A program made the position numbers and the translations under genes. From positions 4,654,501 through 4,718,500 of the forward strand of contig NW_027395283.1 in the NCBI RefSeq assembly GCF_027580225.2: a stretch of DNA of 64,000 bases, read 5' to 3'. The stretch comes from Misgurnus anguillicaudatus (taxonomy: Eukaryota; Chordata; Actinopteri; Cypriniformes; Cobitidae). This document shows positions 1 through 10,984 of the stretch, piece after piece; positions within the stretch are counted from its first letter, which is position 1; the number at the start of each line of letters is the position of its first letter. The notes beneath the pieces were generated by a model, which was given only the letters and a program-made list of their open reading frames with translations, had not been told where the DNA came from and ran no database searches.

Positions 1-900
1 AACTTAAAGTTTATTATATACCAGCTGTACTACAAGTATCCCTTCTGTAAGTCATACGTTCGGAAGGTTGGTCTGGAGCACTCTTATGCTGCGTTTACAC
101 CAACCGCGTTTCAGGCGTCAAAATCACGTCTACCGCGCCTAGTTTGCTGCTTGAACAGTTTGAATGCATTCGCACGTGTAGAGCAGAGTAGAAAAAGCAA
201 GCATTTGACGCGCGTCAGAGGCAAAATCCTCTTCTTGTGGGAGGGGCAAGTGCTATGCGGTTGTCTGTTTGCAAGATGACGGATGTTGATTGTGCATTTA
301 TCGAGAGAGTTACCGGTTTGTATGTGGTAACCTTACTATAGGGGGAAAATAAACGGTGCAGGTCAATAAACGTCACGTGACTCAAAAGTGAAATGTGTAT
401 TACAACTTACCAGGTTGCCAAAAGTCCTCACTGACACTCTTCCAAGCGAGGTCCTTTTTATTCATGTCTCTATAGAAATAAGAACTTGTGTCATATAGCT
501 CCGGGTGACTGCTTATGGACAATATCAAGCGTTGGTTGAATGAGTGACTCCGGGCGGGGCTGCCACCACAGCAGAAAGCAGGCCCCTGATTGGTTAATGC
601 TCCACGAAATTTCACCAAAGTTCACATTTTTCAACTTGGGCGTCAGCCGCAAATTTGCGTGAACCGCAAAATGCACAAAAAGCACCATTTGGGCGTACCG
701 CGCACAACACTCAATTCGCGCCCTTTCGCATGAGCTAGATACGCGAATGAGGCAGAAACGGGTCTTCCACGCCGCGCCAAACACCTCTTCTGCGCCGTGT
801 GACCTCCAGGCGTGCGTCAACTGCTCCACTTGATTACTGCTTGTATAGTCTCCTAAGGTCAACAAAATTTCCACATTAAAACTGATCAAAGATAAAATCT
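1..900. repeat. Repeat-like flank, unclassified
   Basis: No supportable gene. The segment is richer in CpG than its surroundings (for example GACGCGCGTCAG near 208) and contains stretches that I recall as common in cyprinid interspersed repeats (around 550-700). I could not pair terminal inverted repeats or find a target duplication, so the class is open. The open frames on the minus strand show no domain and look like chance frames in a repeat. Confidence 0.4.
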
Positions 901-1594
901 AAAGCATTATTAATATATATTTTATATGTTATATTTGAGGTAGACAGACAGGCTCCAGAAATGCGTCCCTTAAGCTGTATCCGCACTATAAACACACTGC
1001 TTGCGCATCCAGTGTCCAAGTACAATAAGCGTAAACTAATGAACAACAGTTTGTTTTTATAAATTTTAAGAGTAATCCACAGCCAAGCCAGGTGACTTGT
1101 ACGACCCACTTTATTCCCCTGTGTGACGCACTTATTGGGAACCCCTGATATAAATTATCCTTTCAAGTGAAGGCATAGCGGATGCATTGAAACAGTTTTT
1201 ACATGATACTTTTCGACAAGAAGTTGAGGGTTATGGACGGGTTTGATATAAAATGTAAAATTTTGAATTTAATTAATTGCAATTTGAAATATTTTTTACC
1301 AGATAGTACTAATAAATTTAATTTGAACTATTTCTGAAATGCGTCTTTAATAAAGAACACCTTTATCTCAAAAGGCAGCGAAGTACCTATTACATAAAGT
1401 GAACAATTGATTGTCAAGCAACCGATATCAACCTATTCAGCACCATCGCCATGGACAGCACCTGGTAACATCATACCTAAGAAAGTCTACCTTAAGAATC
1501 CCGCTAGGGGACAGTTTGGGAAACACGCCTAGTTAAGGTATAACTGTAGTTAAGGTTTAACTTAAGAGTCTTCGTAGCGCGCAAAGAGACAATG
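901..1594. other. AT-rich intergenic stretch
   Basis: AT-rich sequence with short open frames only. I see no domain, splice-bounded exon, RNA gene or paired repeat ends here. Confidence 0.4.
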
Positions 1595-2986
1595 TTATTG
1601 GGAAATCCAGCCCAGAGCTTGACATTAACACCCGCCAAATGTGGGTAGATTTCAGCTGTGGCGGGTAAGACAGCCAGTCCCACTAGCCCCTTTGGCAGGT
1701 TGAAAAAAATGCACTTTTCAGTGTTTCCCACAGATCTGAAATTTACTTGTGGTGGTAGCTGGTGAAAAGGGCAATCATTATTATCCACCGACAAAAAATG
1801 GTCTACTATACATGTGACAAAGAACTAATAATGTGTGACACAACACAATACTTTGATTTATTAAACATTAATATTAATTTCACATTATAGTTCATAAATC
1901 TAACCACCCCAAACTTTCTTTGCCATAAACAAAGCTGACACTGTTTGTCAAAGCACCACGAAAACACTTTATGTTTTTGCCCTGATATATGAAGCAATTT
2001 GATGACCCCTTTTATCAAACTCAATATAATACAATACTATGTATAGTATATTAATAGACAGTGCAGGTCTATAGATTATAAATGTGACTGATGTTATAAT
2101 GTTAATAATTTCTATTAGATAGGCACTTTTACTGCTTCTGCTTTCTTTTCTCTTTTGCCGAATAAAAAAAGCTTAATCCACTAATTATTTCAGATTTAAA
2201 AGTCTACTTGCTGTCCCGATGACAGACTTTTTATCAGGACAGCTTTGCGGTTTTTATGTCCTGAGTCAGCTAGAGCTTTGCTCATTCAGTATTAGCACTG
2301 CTGTTTGCTACAATCTCTGTGCAAACTGTTTAGATTTTAGTAAAGATATGGTCTATTAATAGTAAGATTATTAAAAAATGGGATAAAGAAAATGAAGCGG
2401 CGCGTGGTCGTGACAAGAGCCAGTTGTTATCGCCATTGAAACCGGAGGCACGCTGACACAGGACTCGAGCTTGGCGCTCGCGGCCGTTCTTCGATCGACT
2501 CGGGTTTTAATATTAACAATATTAATCAGACTTGGGACCCGAAGAAAATGAACTAGGACCGACCGGGACCTGACTGACCATTTAAAATATAAACCCGGAA
2601 CCGTACGGGTCCCGCGTCCTCAGTGAAGAAAGACCTCTAATGGTAAAACTCTGCTCAAGTTCAGAAACATGAAAGGATACAATGTGACACTGAGCTTGCT
2701 TCGCGTCGCACCCAATTCATTGAAAAACAAAGAGCACGTAAACGGACACTCAACGGGAGAGACACAACGTGCTTGCACGCAAAATAAAGCCAACTTGGAT
2801 GCTATAAACACATATGCACAAAAGCATATGCGACCATTTTGGTCACAGTGTAGTTCCCTGGCTGCTCCGTATGTGCTGCAGTTGATCCAGTTTGCCGCGC
2901 TGGATGATGAGTTTATGACGCGTGCATCATCTTCACGGTCACCCGGCCCCCACCTCTCTCTCTCGCGCGCACTCTCTCTCTCGCTC

Positions 2987-3020
<34 letters not shown>

Positions 3021-3147
3021 CAAAACAGGGGTCATCCAGTCGAGTTCAGAAAATACGGAAATTCGTAAAGTGATTTTTTTTTACCTGGGCGGGTCGCAAT
3101 TTAACTGGGCGCACCGCCCAAGTAGAGCCTATGTATGGGAAACACTG
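1595..3147. repeat. hAT-type repeat ends and interior
   Basis: At 1719 the sequence starts CAGTGTTTCCCACAG and at 3147 it ends GGGAAACACTG, which are inverted matches typical of hAT termini. The 8 bases outside these two ends do not match (gcactttt against cttttaaa), so they may belong to two different insertions of related elements. The segment 1600-1718 resembles the repeat at 30985-31250 (both contain an ATTAACACCC motif and GGCGGGTA). No transposase domain is readable. Confidence 0.45.
2954..3021. repeat. (CT)n microsatellite
   Basis: Run of CT dinucleotides broken by a few CGCG interruptions. It lengthens a chance open frame on the + strand into a Ser-Leu repeat, which is not a real protein. 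Confidence 0.9.
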
Positions 3148-3556
3148 CTTTTAAACCCCAACTTCTCGTCTTCCTCCAGCTGTGTGATGCCGAAAGGTCA
3201 CGTGTTACATAAATGAAATGCACATTTGCGTACCATTTTAAACAATTAATTGACACAAAGACATTAATTATTATAATTCCACATACAACAACGTTGGAAC
3301 GGTCCTCTTTCTTCACACTTGTAAACACTGGGGCGTAGTTTCGATTCGTCATCCGTGACCTCTTGATGTGATGACGTATTAGGTGAGGTCGCACTGGCAT
3401 GTCACACAGCCGGAGGAAGACGAGAAATTGTGGTTTAACAGTGAATATTTTTTATTTTTCTTGACAAAAATGACAATCGCTTCGCTAAATAAGACCCTTA
3501 TGACTCGTTTGAGATTGTTTAAAGTCCTTTGAAACTGCAATTTTAAACCGCATTAA

Positions 3557-3883
3557 AGGGATTATCTTTATTACTGCATTAGTTAATATCCAAAAATAAA
3601 AATTCTGTCATCATTTAGTCGCTCTCATGTTGTTACAAACCTGTATATATTTCTTTGTTCTGATGAACACAAAGGAAGATATTTTGAGAGATGTTTGTAC
3701 CCAATTGTATTCTTTTTTCCTACTATGGAAGTGAATGGGGCTCATGATCGGTTTGGTTTCAAACATTCCTCAACATATATTCTTTTGTGGTCATCAGAAC
3801 AAAGACATTTATGCAGGTTTGTAACAACATGAGAGTGAGTTAATGAGGACAGAATTTTCATTTTTTTTGGGTGAACTATCCCT
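3557..3883. mobile_element. Palindromic TTAA MITE (Angel-like)
   Basis: The two halves are imperfect inverted repeats. The left end runs AGGGATTATC and the right end GAACTATCCCT, and TTAA lies directly outside both (3553-3556, 3884-3887). The internal ATTCTGTCATCATTTA and CATGTTGTTACAAACCTG motifs recur inverted. This is the very common cyprinid fold-back repeat; the name Angel is from memory. Half copies are at 9747-9900 and 11460-11540. Confidence 0.8.
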
Positions 3884-3887
3884 TTAA

Positions 3888-4729
3888 AACTGTTAAGTGT
3901 TGGGATCCATTGAAGTCCATTAAAATGAGAAAAATCCTGGAGTGTTTTCCTCAAAAAACATAATTTCTTTTTGACTGAACAAAGAAAGACATCAACATTT
4001 TGGATGACATGTTGGTGAGTAAATTATCTGGATTTTAAGAAAATGGACTAATCCTTTAACAAATAAATTACTTCACTCAGTAAGAGGTTGTTTCGCTTTC
4101 TTAAAGTTAAAATATATATTATTAGAACAAAAAAGAAAGAACAGAAAGATTTATTGAATGAGGCCAATAATAAAAAAACAGCAATATACCAGTCGACCAC
4201 TAGACTTGATAGCTTATTGCTGACTGTGCAAAGTTGTGAGCTTAATTTAACAACACTTCACAAAGACTGATCTATTGCTAGGGTTTGCTGTTAAACGGCC
4301 ATCTGCAGTCAAGGCCGCTGGAAGTCATTTTGAACAGGTGGTGCTGTGAATTATTTTTTTTTAACAAAAAACCTATGAGCCTATAGGCTTATTTAAAATA
4401 CATTTTAAAAATAAATACATTGAGTTTCACTACGTTATTGACATGTACACTTCAGTGCACACAGCCAGGGTCTGAAACACACAGACATCAGTTATCAGAT
4501 GAATGCGCTATTAATCAGAAGCAGAAATACTTTTAATAATCCCAGGGGAAATTACTTTCGTTACAACTTCAGATATACATACATACAACATATTTACATA
4601 CAATATATAATATTAAAACAACATATAATATTAATTAAACTTCACAATTTTCAATGTCCATGCGGACGAACATATTTTACTTTCGTTTTTAAATAAGGAT
4701 CAAACGTCGATTAACAGTGGTAAAATATT
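3888..4729. other. No gene seen
   Basis: AT-rich stretch without a recognisable domain. Two short open frames (about 60-65 codons) have no family signature. A short run near 4300-4350 looks like a fragment of a dispersed repeat but has no definable ends. Confidence 0.35.
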
Positions 4730-4757
4730 CTCACAATCAGTGCTTTAAGTGGGCCGG

Positions 4758-5461
4758 TGTCGTGAGCAATTCGGTCCCCCCGAGCAATTCGGTCTCCCCT
4801 AGGACCCCGCGTGATTCCATTGGCTGAAAAAACTCCTCATGGGTAGTTTTCTTAGCGCCTTATTACAATTCCTACAAAATCGCGTTATGATTTATGTAGT
4901 TAGAACGTTGTTAAAATTACAATTGATGTCTTTTAAATGATATGTTTCATATAGTAGTATATAAATGAGGTTATAGGTGGGAGATCTACACATTGCTTGT
5001 GTCATTTTATTATTTAGATTATTATACTGTACCATTTCCACTTTTGACTGTCTACTTATACAATTACTTACTCATTAATTACTTATACAAAACATGATTA
5101 CTACATAGTTGAATCACACATTTTAATTATAATTATAAGCCATGATTACTACACTTTTACTATAAAAAAATATATTCCGTAAGGTATGTTAATAATTTAC
5201 AAAAAATAAAAGTATTGCTTTTGTAAAGCAGATGATGACACAAAAGTGTCTGCAAAATGAATATTAGTTTATTAAATTATTTTTTTAGTTAACTTTTATT
5301 TATTTTTTTAATTGATGCTTCTATTTTGTACAACATAATTAACTTGCTATCCGCGTATGCAGACGAGGTATTGCAATGACAAATTTTTGAGCAGGCATTA
5401 GATACCAATTGGGGTCCTAGGGGAGACCGAATTGCTCGGGGGGACCGAATTGCTCATGACA
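4758..5461. mobile_element. 704-bp MITE with ~51-bp TIRs, TSD CCGG
   Basis: The first 51 bases and the last 51 are inverted copies with one visible mismatch (TGTCGTGAG against CTCATGACA). Each TIR carries two direct copies of GAGCAATTCGGTC, so the element has four such motifs. CCGG flanks both sides (4754-4757, 5462-5465), and the host hAT sequence rejoins as GTGGGCCGG-AACGCC. TGT...ACA ends and a 4-bp duplication are what I recall for Ginger elements, but no integrase is present. The interior is AT-rich and noncoding. Confidence 0.8.
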
Positions 5462-5850
5462 CCGGAACGCCCCGGTACTCAGAACCACCACTTCCAAAAA
5501 TAGCTCTTGAGCGTACCACCACCTCTCCGTGCGCCCAGAACGTGCTTTTAGCGTACCAGAACGCTCATTTGCACATCTGTTTAAAAATCAGAGGTTTAAT
5601 TTAATCCTTTGGCTGTGCTGCGGCTTTTCAGAGCGCCCTTAATGTACGTTTCCTATTTCGTCCCACTGAGAGCAGAGACTACATTACCCATACACCCTTG
5701 CGTTTACAAGTTAAAAGCGCATGCGCCGGTCAGTCAGCGTCAACGTGCTCTGGACTGGAGAGGTGTGTGTTTGTGGGTGAAACGCGCAACCATAGCTGCT
5801 CGGTTAAAATGAAAATACAATGAACACTTAATATGCCCTCCTTGTTTTAG

Positions 5851-5971
5851 ACTCTGAGTAGTAAAAGAACAAGGTCAGAATCAGAGGACTCACTGCCTGA
5901 CATCCCACCAAGCCAGAATGATAGCTGCAGGTCAGAGTCAGACGCAAGCTTTTTCCAATACCCTTTTGTAG
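5851..5971 (+). pseudogene. Possible transposase 5' exon inside hAT
   Basis: An open 121-bp segment is bounded by a good acceptor (CCTTGTTTTAG before 5851) and a donor (GTAG then gtacgt after 5971). Its frame is rich in Ser, Glu and Asp (TLSSKRTRSESEDSLPDI is its start), like the low-complexity N-terminal part of some transposases or a captured host exon. There is no zinc finger. I see no matching downstream exon, so it is probably a relic. The call rests on splice sites and composition only. Confidence 0.3.
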
Positions 5972-6611
5972 GTACGTGATAATCTCCGCTGTCGCGGCTG
6001 TCAGTTTGGTTCCCCTCGACGCAACTTCGGATTTCCTTAGGCGATGTGCAGAGTAAAAACATTCTTGAAATTGTAATATAAATTTAGTTTAATTGCTAAA
6101 CTACAAGTGAACGAAATTTCAATTAATTTGAATGACGTACACAGTAGTTTTACCACCCGCAAAATGGAAAACAATGGGACAAAATAAATGACTTTCGAGT
6201 TTCAAATCGCCAGTATTTTGTTATTCTTGAACCCATAGACATGGTCTTGGTGTCATTTTAAAGTTTTTTTCAAGCTCTTTCTATCTGAACAACTAGTTTT
6301 AGCATTTAACCATGCTGAACATTTTACTCACATATCTACATTTTGCACATTTTATTTATGTTCAAAAGCTCTACAGTAGCTCTTTCTAATGGTATTTTTT
6401 CAAAATCCTTTTGCACATTTTATTTATGTTCAGTAGCTATTTCTAGCTCAAGCAAATCCACAAACTTATAAAAGGATTTATTATTTTTTACAAGGTCGTC
6501 TGTTGACTGCTGAATATAAAACCCCTTCAATATAGGAGTCGAGTCAGCAAAAAAAAAAAAAAAATAGAGTACCGGCACCTCTTTTGGGCCACTTAAAGCA
6601 CTGCTCACAAT

Positions 6612-7130
6612 AACATATTTTTATATAGATCTTTTTTTTACTAAATAGCACTATTACTGATTTTTTTAAACTTATAAATAATTCATAAATTGAACAAAAA
6701 TAATAATGGGTTTAGTTCTGATATTGTATACTTTTATAATGATATAATTACATTTTTAGAATATATTAGACTTTATATAAGTTTTGTACTCTAAAAATAC
6801 TATTTGTTACAAACAAGAGATGAGTTCTCATCGCACCAAATCCACAGATTATATACAATAAATTTGTGGGGTAAAAAAACATTTAAAAATAGATGCATTT
6901 GTTTAAAGCAAAGCATTTATTTACTTATGAAGCAGCTCTTTGCGCCTTCTAACGTCTCATATTCAGTCCTCATTTATGTCCAAGAGACTCACTAATAATC
7001 TTTTACATTTTAATCCTTTAATTTTTCATATTAAAAAGCGTTTTTGCTTTGCATCCATGTATGTGATAAGCAAACTCGCGCCGCGTTGTCATCCCGTTAA
7101 TACTGTATGCGCATATTATCAACGCGCTCT
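6612..7130. other. AT-rich stretch, no gene seen
   Basis: Strongly AT-rich sequence with short open frames that have no domain signature. Confidence 0.4.
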
Positions 7131-7385
7131 TTACTCTAGCAAAAGACACTCGCGTCGCGCATTGCGCCGGTTGTATAATAAAGTCCAAAGTCTCTCATGA
7201 GCTAGGGGACGAATGCCCAGGGAGTTCAGAATTTCGGTGTGGGCATGCATTAGCCAAAGGTGTGTGAGTCTATTCTGGGTCATGGTGCTGCTGCGTACCC
7301 ATGTTGTCTTCAAAAGACGCAAGGCGGAGAAAGTGCGCTCGGATGAGGCCACGGAGATGGGTAGGCACAGACAGTAATGAAACTA
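7131..7385 (-). pseudogene. hAT transposase C-terminal remnant
   Basis: Reading leftwards from about 7385, the frame gives ISVASSERTFSALRLLKT, then STMTQNRLTHLWLMHAH. This matches the hAT C-terminal dimerisation domain, where the conserved core is a small-residue/Ser-Glu-Arg-x-Phe-S motif followed by a helix with R-L-x-x-L. Only this last part of the transposase survives; the catalytic region that should lie further right is missing. It is a decayed fragment, unconnected to the LINE that begins near 7700. Confidence 0.65.
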
Positions 7386-7699
7386 AAATCCAAAAAACAC
7401 GTAATAACCTACGTGTGTCAAAAATAATTTCCTAAAATATTCATCAGTAATGTATAAATTGTGCAAAATATTTGAACTTAAAAAAAAATCTCCCTCTCGC
7501 CAACAGGGGGTGCTGCAGCACCTGCAGCACCCCCACTTCCCGCGGCCATGTCTGCAGTTATTCGATTCATTTTCCACAGAACACCACATATAATAAATGC
7601 TCTCTGATTCGTTTCGTTGTTCATGTCTGTCTTGGTTAGCTTTACACTAACAAAATAAATTAGGCTATATAACAGGAAGCTAACAAATCTCTCATGATG
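7386..7699. repeat. Short repeat debris with GCAGCACC palindrome
   Basis: Around 7504-7540 the sequence CAGGGGGTGCTGCAGCACC is followed by its inverse ending GCAGCACCCCC. This resembles a hAT terminal region, but no partner end was found. The rest is AT-rich, up to the 5'-truncated LINE. Confidence 0.4.
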
Positions 7700-8489
7700 T
7701 GGTGATGTGGTGGAGAAAATAAATTTTAGTTCAAATAATTTAGAGCCATACAATAAGGATTTTTCCATGGAAGAACTACAACGAGCAATTAGGAAATCCC
7801 ATGATACAGCGGTTGGACCAGATAAAGTTCATTACCAATTTATAAAGAACTTGCCTCACCTCTTTATGAAGAAGCTTCTGGGAACTTTTAACTCTATTTG
7901 GATATCAGGAAATATCCCATCTTCTTGGCTTGAAGCTGAAATTATTCCTATCCCAAAACCAGGAAAAGACCATAGTGATCCTATAAATTATAGACCTATA
8001 GCTTTAACCAGTTGTTTATGTAAAACTATGGAGAGGATGGTAAATGATCGTCTAGTCTGGTTTCTGGAATCCAAACAATTTATAAGTAAGGCTCAATGTG
8101 GTTTTAGGAAAGGTCGAAGCACAACAGATCACCTTGTCAGTCTTGAAAGCTATATCCGTGATGCTTTTATTAAAAAAGAACATGCTGTAGCTGTTTTTTT
8201 TTACTTGAAAAAGCCTATGATACCACCTGGAAGCATGGAATCTTAAAGGATTTGTATCGACTAAATTTTAGAGGACGTCTGCCAATCTTTATTGGAAGAT
8301 TTCTTTCGAATAGAATTTTTAGAGTTAAGGTAGACAATACTGTGTCCGACCCGCATAAACAAGAACTTGGAGTACCTCAAGGAAGGATTCTATCAGTAAC
8401 TCTTTTTAGTATTAAAATTGACAGTATTGCCCAAGTTATTGGTTCTGATGTTCTTTGTAGTTTATATGTAGATGATATCTGCATTTGTT
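7700..8489 (+). pseudogene. I-group LINE, RT half (5' part)
   Basis: This encodes the reverse transcriptase core of a non-LTR retrotransposon of the I/Nimb group (clade from memory). Visible motifs in order are NYRPIALTSCLCKTMERM, QCGFRKGRSTTDHL, a motif A region, GVPQGRILSVTLFSIKI and the catalytic SLYVDDICICYK. It is dead. The motif A aspartate is a tyrosine (AVFFYLKK), and a one-base frameshift right after it (near 8210) moves the rest into the second frame. The endonuclease and any ORF1 are absent, so it is 5'-truncated. The ORF is then split by the insertion at 8498 and resumes at 12845 in the codon following CYK. Confidence 0.85.
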
Positions 8490-8497
8490 ATAAGACT

Positions 8498-9207
8498 ATG
8501 GAATTACATTTGTGTCAAATTAAACGCACGCAACTTTTGCAAAAACAAACAAAAATATACATTGATAAAAGAAAAAAACTATCTGAAAATAAAAACAATC
8601 AACTAATTAGCAAAAAAATTAACATCATCTTTAAATATACTGCATTCTTTGTATATAGTTTTCTAAGTTTCACTTTCACTAAACATAGTTTTGAATGTGC
8701 TGCAAATGTTTTCGTTTTCACTTTCCAAGTTTTCGTTTGCGCTTCGCAAATTTACGTTCTCCATTTTGACACAAACCTCTCGTGAGGGGCGGGCTTAACA
8801 GCGGTTCGCTCTTATTGGCTTGTGAGATTTTGATTGACAGCTCATTGAACCGGAACCCCGGAACAGAAGGTGGCAGTAGTGCACCAATAAGCTGGATGCC
8901 AACCGCTGTTAAAAATAACAAGAAGAAGACGATCGGACGCAGTTTATCAGCGGAGCTGCAAGTAAGTTAGTCTAAACAAACGGTAATAAGAGTATATTAA
9001 TTTAATGATAATACACGGATATTTTACACGTCAGCAGAGGAATAACAATAGTTCAAGATGAGTAATCGAGAGGCTCACGGTCCGGAGCAACAACACCATC
9101 CTCCTCGGCCGGACAATCGAGGCAACCTTACCTGAGGTAAGTTAAGTTTTTAATAACTATCAAAATAAATAGAATAATCCCACTGCAAGTTTTATTGATG
9201 TGCTGCT
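8498..9207 (+). repeat. Left long terminal inverted repeat
   Basis: Inverted counterpart of about 12150-12844. It contains the same ATG-bearing leader as the right copy (ATG at 9058, reading MSNREAHGPE), but here an inserted CTTACC-like stretch brings a stop codon into frame just before the splice-donor-like GAGGTAAG, so the left copy would not encode the same exon. Confidence 0.8.
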
Positions 9208-9746
9208 GAGGAGGTTTTTGCTGTTAGCCGTGCACAGGGTGACCAGCTTCAAAATTTCAGGGTTCTTATGTTAACCTTGTCTGTAAATTTGCGGTTTTCT
9301 AAAGCAACAATTAGTTACAAACAAGTTATACATTTTAAAGTATTAGTGTTGAATGACTATTGTGCTATATGTAGTGATGTCATTAAATGCTTATTGTTTA
9401 TTTTACGGCCCTAGACGGCGAAACTCAGGACGAGGCAGCACTTTCTGTCCCACGAGTGATGCAGGGGTTGACAGGCACCTGCTTCTGTCAGAGAAAAACG
9501 CCTTCAAAATAACTGATAATAACTTTGATCACACATGCATGCATTGAAGGCCAAGCAAATGAATTTAAAGAAAGAATGGAAACAGCAGTACAACATGATG
9601 CTTACTTTTACAGTGTCAGTTGAAATGAACTCAAATGTCTAGACAAAATGTTTCTCCCAATAGTAATGTCTTTTTTATCATTTATAGATGCTGTTTAACA
9701 GTTGTTAATGATTTTACATGCATCTGAATGGTTTACAGAGTCTTAA

Positions 9747-9900
9747 AGGGATAGTTCACACAAAAATGAAAATTCTGTTATTATTTACTCAGCCTCATGT
9801 TGTTGTAAACCTGTTTAAGTTTCTTTATTCTGCTGAGAAGATATTTTGATAAATGATGGTAAGCACACATGAGAGTGTTCCCATTGACGTCTAAAGTACA
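9747..9900. mobile_element. Half of Angel-like MITE
   Basis: Starts TTAA-AGGGATAGTTCACAC and carries ATTCTGTTATTATTTACTC and CATGTTGTTGTAAACCTG, the same order as the left half of the element at 3557. The mirrored right half is missing. Confidence 0.7.
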
Positions 9901-10371
9901 AATTAAATCTAAGGAGGAAAATGGAGGACAGTTAATTTTCTATGTCATGTGATGTTTAAACACGCCAACAGAAAGCAGTTTCTAATCTAATCATCCATAT
10001 GCCGATATATAACATGCATAACGTCTTGCATTGCATTTGTCCTTCATGTTCAGCTGCGTTGACTCTCAGATATGTAAAGCACAGGCTGACAGATGTAGTG
10101 AGAAGGCATGATATATAAAGATAAATTACCAGCACAACAGTATAAAGTGTTGCCATGAATAACCCTGCAGATGCATATGAATCCGAACACAATAAGAGGG
10201 GAAGCCCAGCAGTCAGAGATGTGTCTCCATTGTGATTACAGGTGGGAAATAGTTTTAAAGGAAAGGTACATCTGTGAACCAGCTTTTGTATCTTGTAAAC
10301 CTGAAAATGACTTTTACAATTTAAATGGAGCACAGTCTTTGGATGACATCAAGTGTCTGTTGGTATAACTC

Positions 10372-10984
10372 CTAGACATTCAATGGTGATATCAAAGGCT
10401 TTTGGTCTGACAAAGGACAATAGATCTCTGGCACCACGACCACACCATCATCCTCTGTGACATTGTCAACACAACAATTTCCTCTTGAAAAAGTTGCTCC
10501 ACCATCTGAAAAAGAAACAAGTGTTATAATGCTAACCAAATTTAGTTTGATACATTTCTAAGGACACATAATTACATAATGCCAAAGTAACTATATGCAA
10601 GTACATGAATGTCAAGAATAAAAATCCTGATATTTAGTTAATGTCATTCCAATCTCATGTAACATAAGCCCTATTTACACATGGCATTGGATGAGTCTTG
10701 AGACCACATTTGCTTTAAGGGGACAGCACACTACTTACTATGATAATGAGTAATGACTTTGCAAAATAGTTTGGGGGGAAGGATGTATTATTACAGTGCT
10801 TTTTTTGTTGTTGTTGTTGTTTATTAAGAGTTTAATGTCATGCCATCTACCTGGCTAGAATTATGAATAAAAATAAAAGATGAAAAATGAAACATTAATT
10901 CTTGATAAATATTCTAAAATGAAATCTGGTCTTACAATATAGGTGCAGTTCACCTGCCGAATCAAGCACTGTCTCTTCTTCCAT
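10372..10984 (-). CDS. Candidate two-exon 60-aa ORF
   Basis: An ATG at 10984-10982 opens MEEETVLDSAGELHLY. The exon ends at 10936 before gtaag. The next exon starts at 10505 after TTGTTTCTTTTTCAG and stays in frame (GGATFSRGNCCVDN, then an acidic VTEDDGVVVVPE run) to TAG at 10374-10372. The product is acidic, 60 residues, without a signal peptide or known domain. Exon 10984 overlaps exon 2 of the other candidate in a different frame, so the two could be alternative products of one transcript or chance. I cannot assign a function. Confidence 0.25.

Larger units (their letters stand above)
4738..6603. mobile_element. hAT-type element, 8-bp TSD CTCACAAT
   Basis: The left end reads CAGTGCTTTAAGTGGGCC and the right end GGGCCACTTAAAGCACTG, a near-perfect inverted pair. 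The 8-bp sequence CTCACAAT lies immediately outside both ends (4730-4737 and 6604-6611). CAG/CTG termini and 8-bp duplications are the hAT signature. It is nonautonomous: no transposase core is visible, although one spliceable coding exon remains at 5851-5971. A second element (4758-5461) is inserted close to its left end. A poly-A run is at 6550-6564. Confidence 0.85.

Noticed and set aside
2669..3073. 134-codon + strand open frame
   Set aside because: Its C-terminal third is the Ser-Leu translation of the (CT)n microsatellite and the rest has no domain.
1719..3147. Single hAT insertion from 1719 to 3147
   Set aside because: The ends look paired but the 8-bp flanks differ, so I list the segment only as hAT-type ends and not as one element.
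9956..10333. 125-codon minus-strand frame with hydrophobic stretch
   Set aside because: A possible membrane segment (TLYTVVLVIYLYISCLL) is visible, but there is no family signature and no splice link to the better-supported exons nearby.
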